From positions 1-23,220 of the forward strand of contig JAGQHH010000363.1 in the NCBI GenBank assembly GCA_020431945.1: DNA of 23,220 nucleotides, given 5' to 3'. Below the pieces are notes generated by a model that ran no database searches, was not told where the DNA came from, and was given only the letters and a program-made list of their open reading frames with translations. The DNA is from Cyanobacteria bacterium HKST-UBA02 (GTDB taxonomy: Bacteria > Cyanobacteriota > Vampirovibrionia > Obscuribacterales > Obscuribacteraceae). Position numbers and translations under genes: made by a program. Below, piece by piece: positions 22,377-23,220 of this stretch (position 1 is the stretch's first letter; every line of letters begins with the position of its first letter).

Positions 22377-23053
22377 GGCTTCTATTCCTATCTCTGCAGC
22401 TGTCTTTGTGTCTGGCATTATCCTCAGTGGCGGCAGCCACCGCGTGCCCCTGCTCGCAATTCGACAAGGACGCCCCGGACCCCGGACATCTGGACAGTGC
22501 CGGGGGTCTGCAGTTCAGCCGCTCCGGCGAGTTCCGCAAAGAATTCAGAGCCCGGACCAGAGAAGCACGTGCATTCGTCCGGGACTATCTCAGAAAAAAT
22601 CCTGACAAAACCCGGCTGGCAATCGTATCCGATATCGATGAAACCCTGATCGACAACCGGGGCTATTTCGACAACCACAAAGAATTCAAATGGTCCGCCT
22701 TTTTCGCTTTTATAGACAAAGCCGACGCCCCCAGCCTGAAAGATACCGCTTCTTTCCTCGCTTACGCCCGCAAACAGGGTGTGGCGATTTTCCTGATTAC
22801 CGGCAGACCGGAGAAGTGCAGGGCATCCACCATCAAGAATCTGGTCCACAACAAAATCGCTTATGACGGGCTCTATATGCGCCCGGACAAGAACCGGGAG
22901 CCGGCAGCCGATGTGAAAACCAGAATCAGAGAAGAGATCGAGGACATGGGCTTCACCATAGTGGTCAATATAGGCGACCAGGTCTCCGACCTGAAAGGCG
23001 GCCATGCCGAAGACTGCGAGAAACTACCCAACCGTCTCTATCACGTCAAATAG
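22373..23053 (+). CDS. Exported HAD-superfamily acid phosphatase (subfamily IIIB type)
   Basis: The start is the ATG overlapping the previous stop and gives a 226-residue product. A signal sequence (LLFLSLQLSLCLALSSVAAA) ends at ATAC, which could be a signal peptidase I site or a poor lipobox at Cys25. HAD motif I is VSDIDETLIDN (Asp87 nucleophile, Asp89 acid/base), motif II is LITGRPE (Thr143), a candidate motif III Lys is in VKTRIR (Lys182) and motif IV is GDQVSDL (Asp202, Asp206). This matches the class B/plant-type acid phosphatase family (PF03767), which removes phosphate from phosphomonoesters outside the cytoplasm. All key residues are present, so it should be active. The frame is open further upstream through the previous gene but without a plausible start. 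Confidence 0.88.
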   Translation: MRLLFLSLQLSLCLALSSVAAATACPCSQFDKDAPDPGHLDSAGGLQFSRSGEFRKEFRARTREARAFVRDYLRKNPDKTRLAIVSDIDETLIDNRGYFDNHKEFKWSAFFAFIDKADAPSLKDTASFLAYARKQGVAIFLITGRPEKCRASTIKNLVHNKIAYDGLYMRPDKNREPAADVKTRIREEIEDMGFTIVVNIGDQVSDLKGGHAEDCEKLPNRLYHVK

Positions 23054-23056
23054 CGA

Positions 23057-23220
23057 TTAACGAACCAGCCTGCCGGAGGTGAGGGTTTCGCGACCGATCA
23101 GGCCGACATCACGAAGCAGCTGCGCCTGAGCGATGTTGAATGTGATGATCGCGTCTGCCTTATTGACCAGGGCATTGGTGAAGTCTCGCTGGGCATTGAT
23201 TACATCGATGTTGGTGCCGA
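23057..23220 (-). CDS. TolC-family outer-membrane efflux protein, C-terminal fragment
   Basis: Only the last 54 codons are inside the window. The minus-strand translation ends GTNIDVINAQRDFTNALVNK, then ADAIITFNIAQAQLLRDVGL and IGRETLTSGRLVR. The TNIDVINAQRD(x)n-A helix followed by NIAQAQLLRDVG is the conserved C-terminal helical repeat of TolC/OEP outer-membrane channels, which form the exit duct of type I secretion and RND or MFP efflux systems. The stop (TAA, 23059-23057) lies 3 nt from the stop of the convergent acid phosphatase. The rest of the gene and any partner pump lie outside the window. Confidence 0.85.
   Translation of the reverse strand, partial: GTNIDVINAQRDFTNALVNKADAIITFNIAQAQLLRDVGLIGRETLTSGRLVR

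Noticed and set aside
1..23220. CRISPR arrays, tRNA or rRNA genes, insertion sequences, att sites, phage genes.
   Set aside because: No regularly spaced repeats, no cloverleaf or T-loop pattern, no transposase or integrase motifs were seen on either strand.

Overview
The window is about 23.2 kb of densely coding, moderately GC-rich bacterial chromosome. It has no phage, insertion sequence, CRISPR array, rRNA or tRNA that I can see. The cell envelope looks Gram-negative: there is a TolC-type outer-membrane channel at the right edge, a TonB-like anchor protein, lipoproteins and many Sec-exported proteins. The mix of a DICT-like GAF/GGDEF sensor, a DUF4127 protein, a full-length PucR regulator and secreted proteases would fit a heterotrophic relative of the Cyanobacteria (Melainabacteria/Vampirovibrionota type). 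That placement is a guess from gene content, not a demonstrated assignment.

Layout. (1) 1-2595, minus strand: the 5' end of recJ, an S41 protease with two PDZ domains, and a small single-pass membrane protein. (2) 2659-7022, plus strand: a tightly packed four-gene unit encoding a secreted protein, a DUF4127 protein, an exported trypsin-like protease and an exported TPR-matrixin metalloprotease. Start and stop codons overlap or nearly abut. (3) 7042-7824, minus: an exported protein of unknown function. (4) 7880-14101, plus: an oligopeptide ABC importer unit with two tandem substrate-binding lipoproteins, two permeases and a 71-residue four-cysteine membrane protein. No ATPase gene is present. 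(5) 14103-18516, minus: a secreted protein behind a strong promoter and a stable leader hairpin, and a large cytoplasmic sensor with three GAF domains, an intact GGDEF and a degenerate HD-GYP. (6) 18744-21599: a SAM methyltransferase (plus), a PucR-family regulator (minus) and an HU-like nucleoid protein (plus) with a clear terminator. (7) 21714-23220: a free-standing 53-residue gene with its own promoter and terminator, a small membrane protein translationally coupled to an exported HAD acid phosphatase, and the C-terminal end of a TolC-family protein (minus).

Taken together, regions 1-4 place three proteases beside a peptide importer. This suggests a locus for digesting protein outside the cytoplasm and taking up the peptides, but that link is inference from proximity. 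The most unusual items are the protease/DUF4127 unit, the trypsin-like protease with a long insertion between its catalytic His and Asp, the GGDEF protein with a dead-looking HD-GYP domain, a leader where a 12-bp hairpin separates a Shine-Dalgarno sequence from its start codon, and the orphan 53-residue gene.
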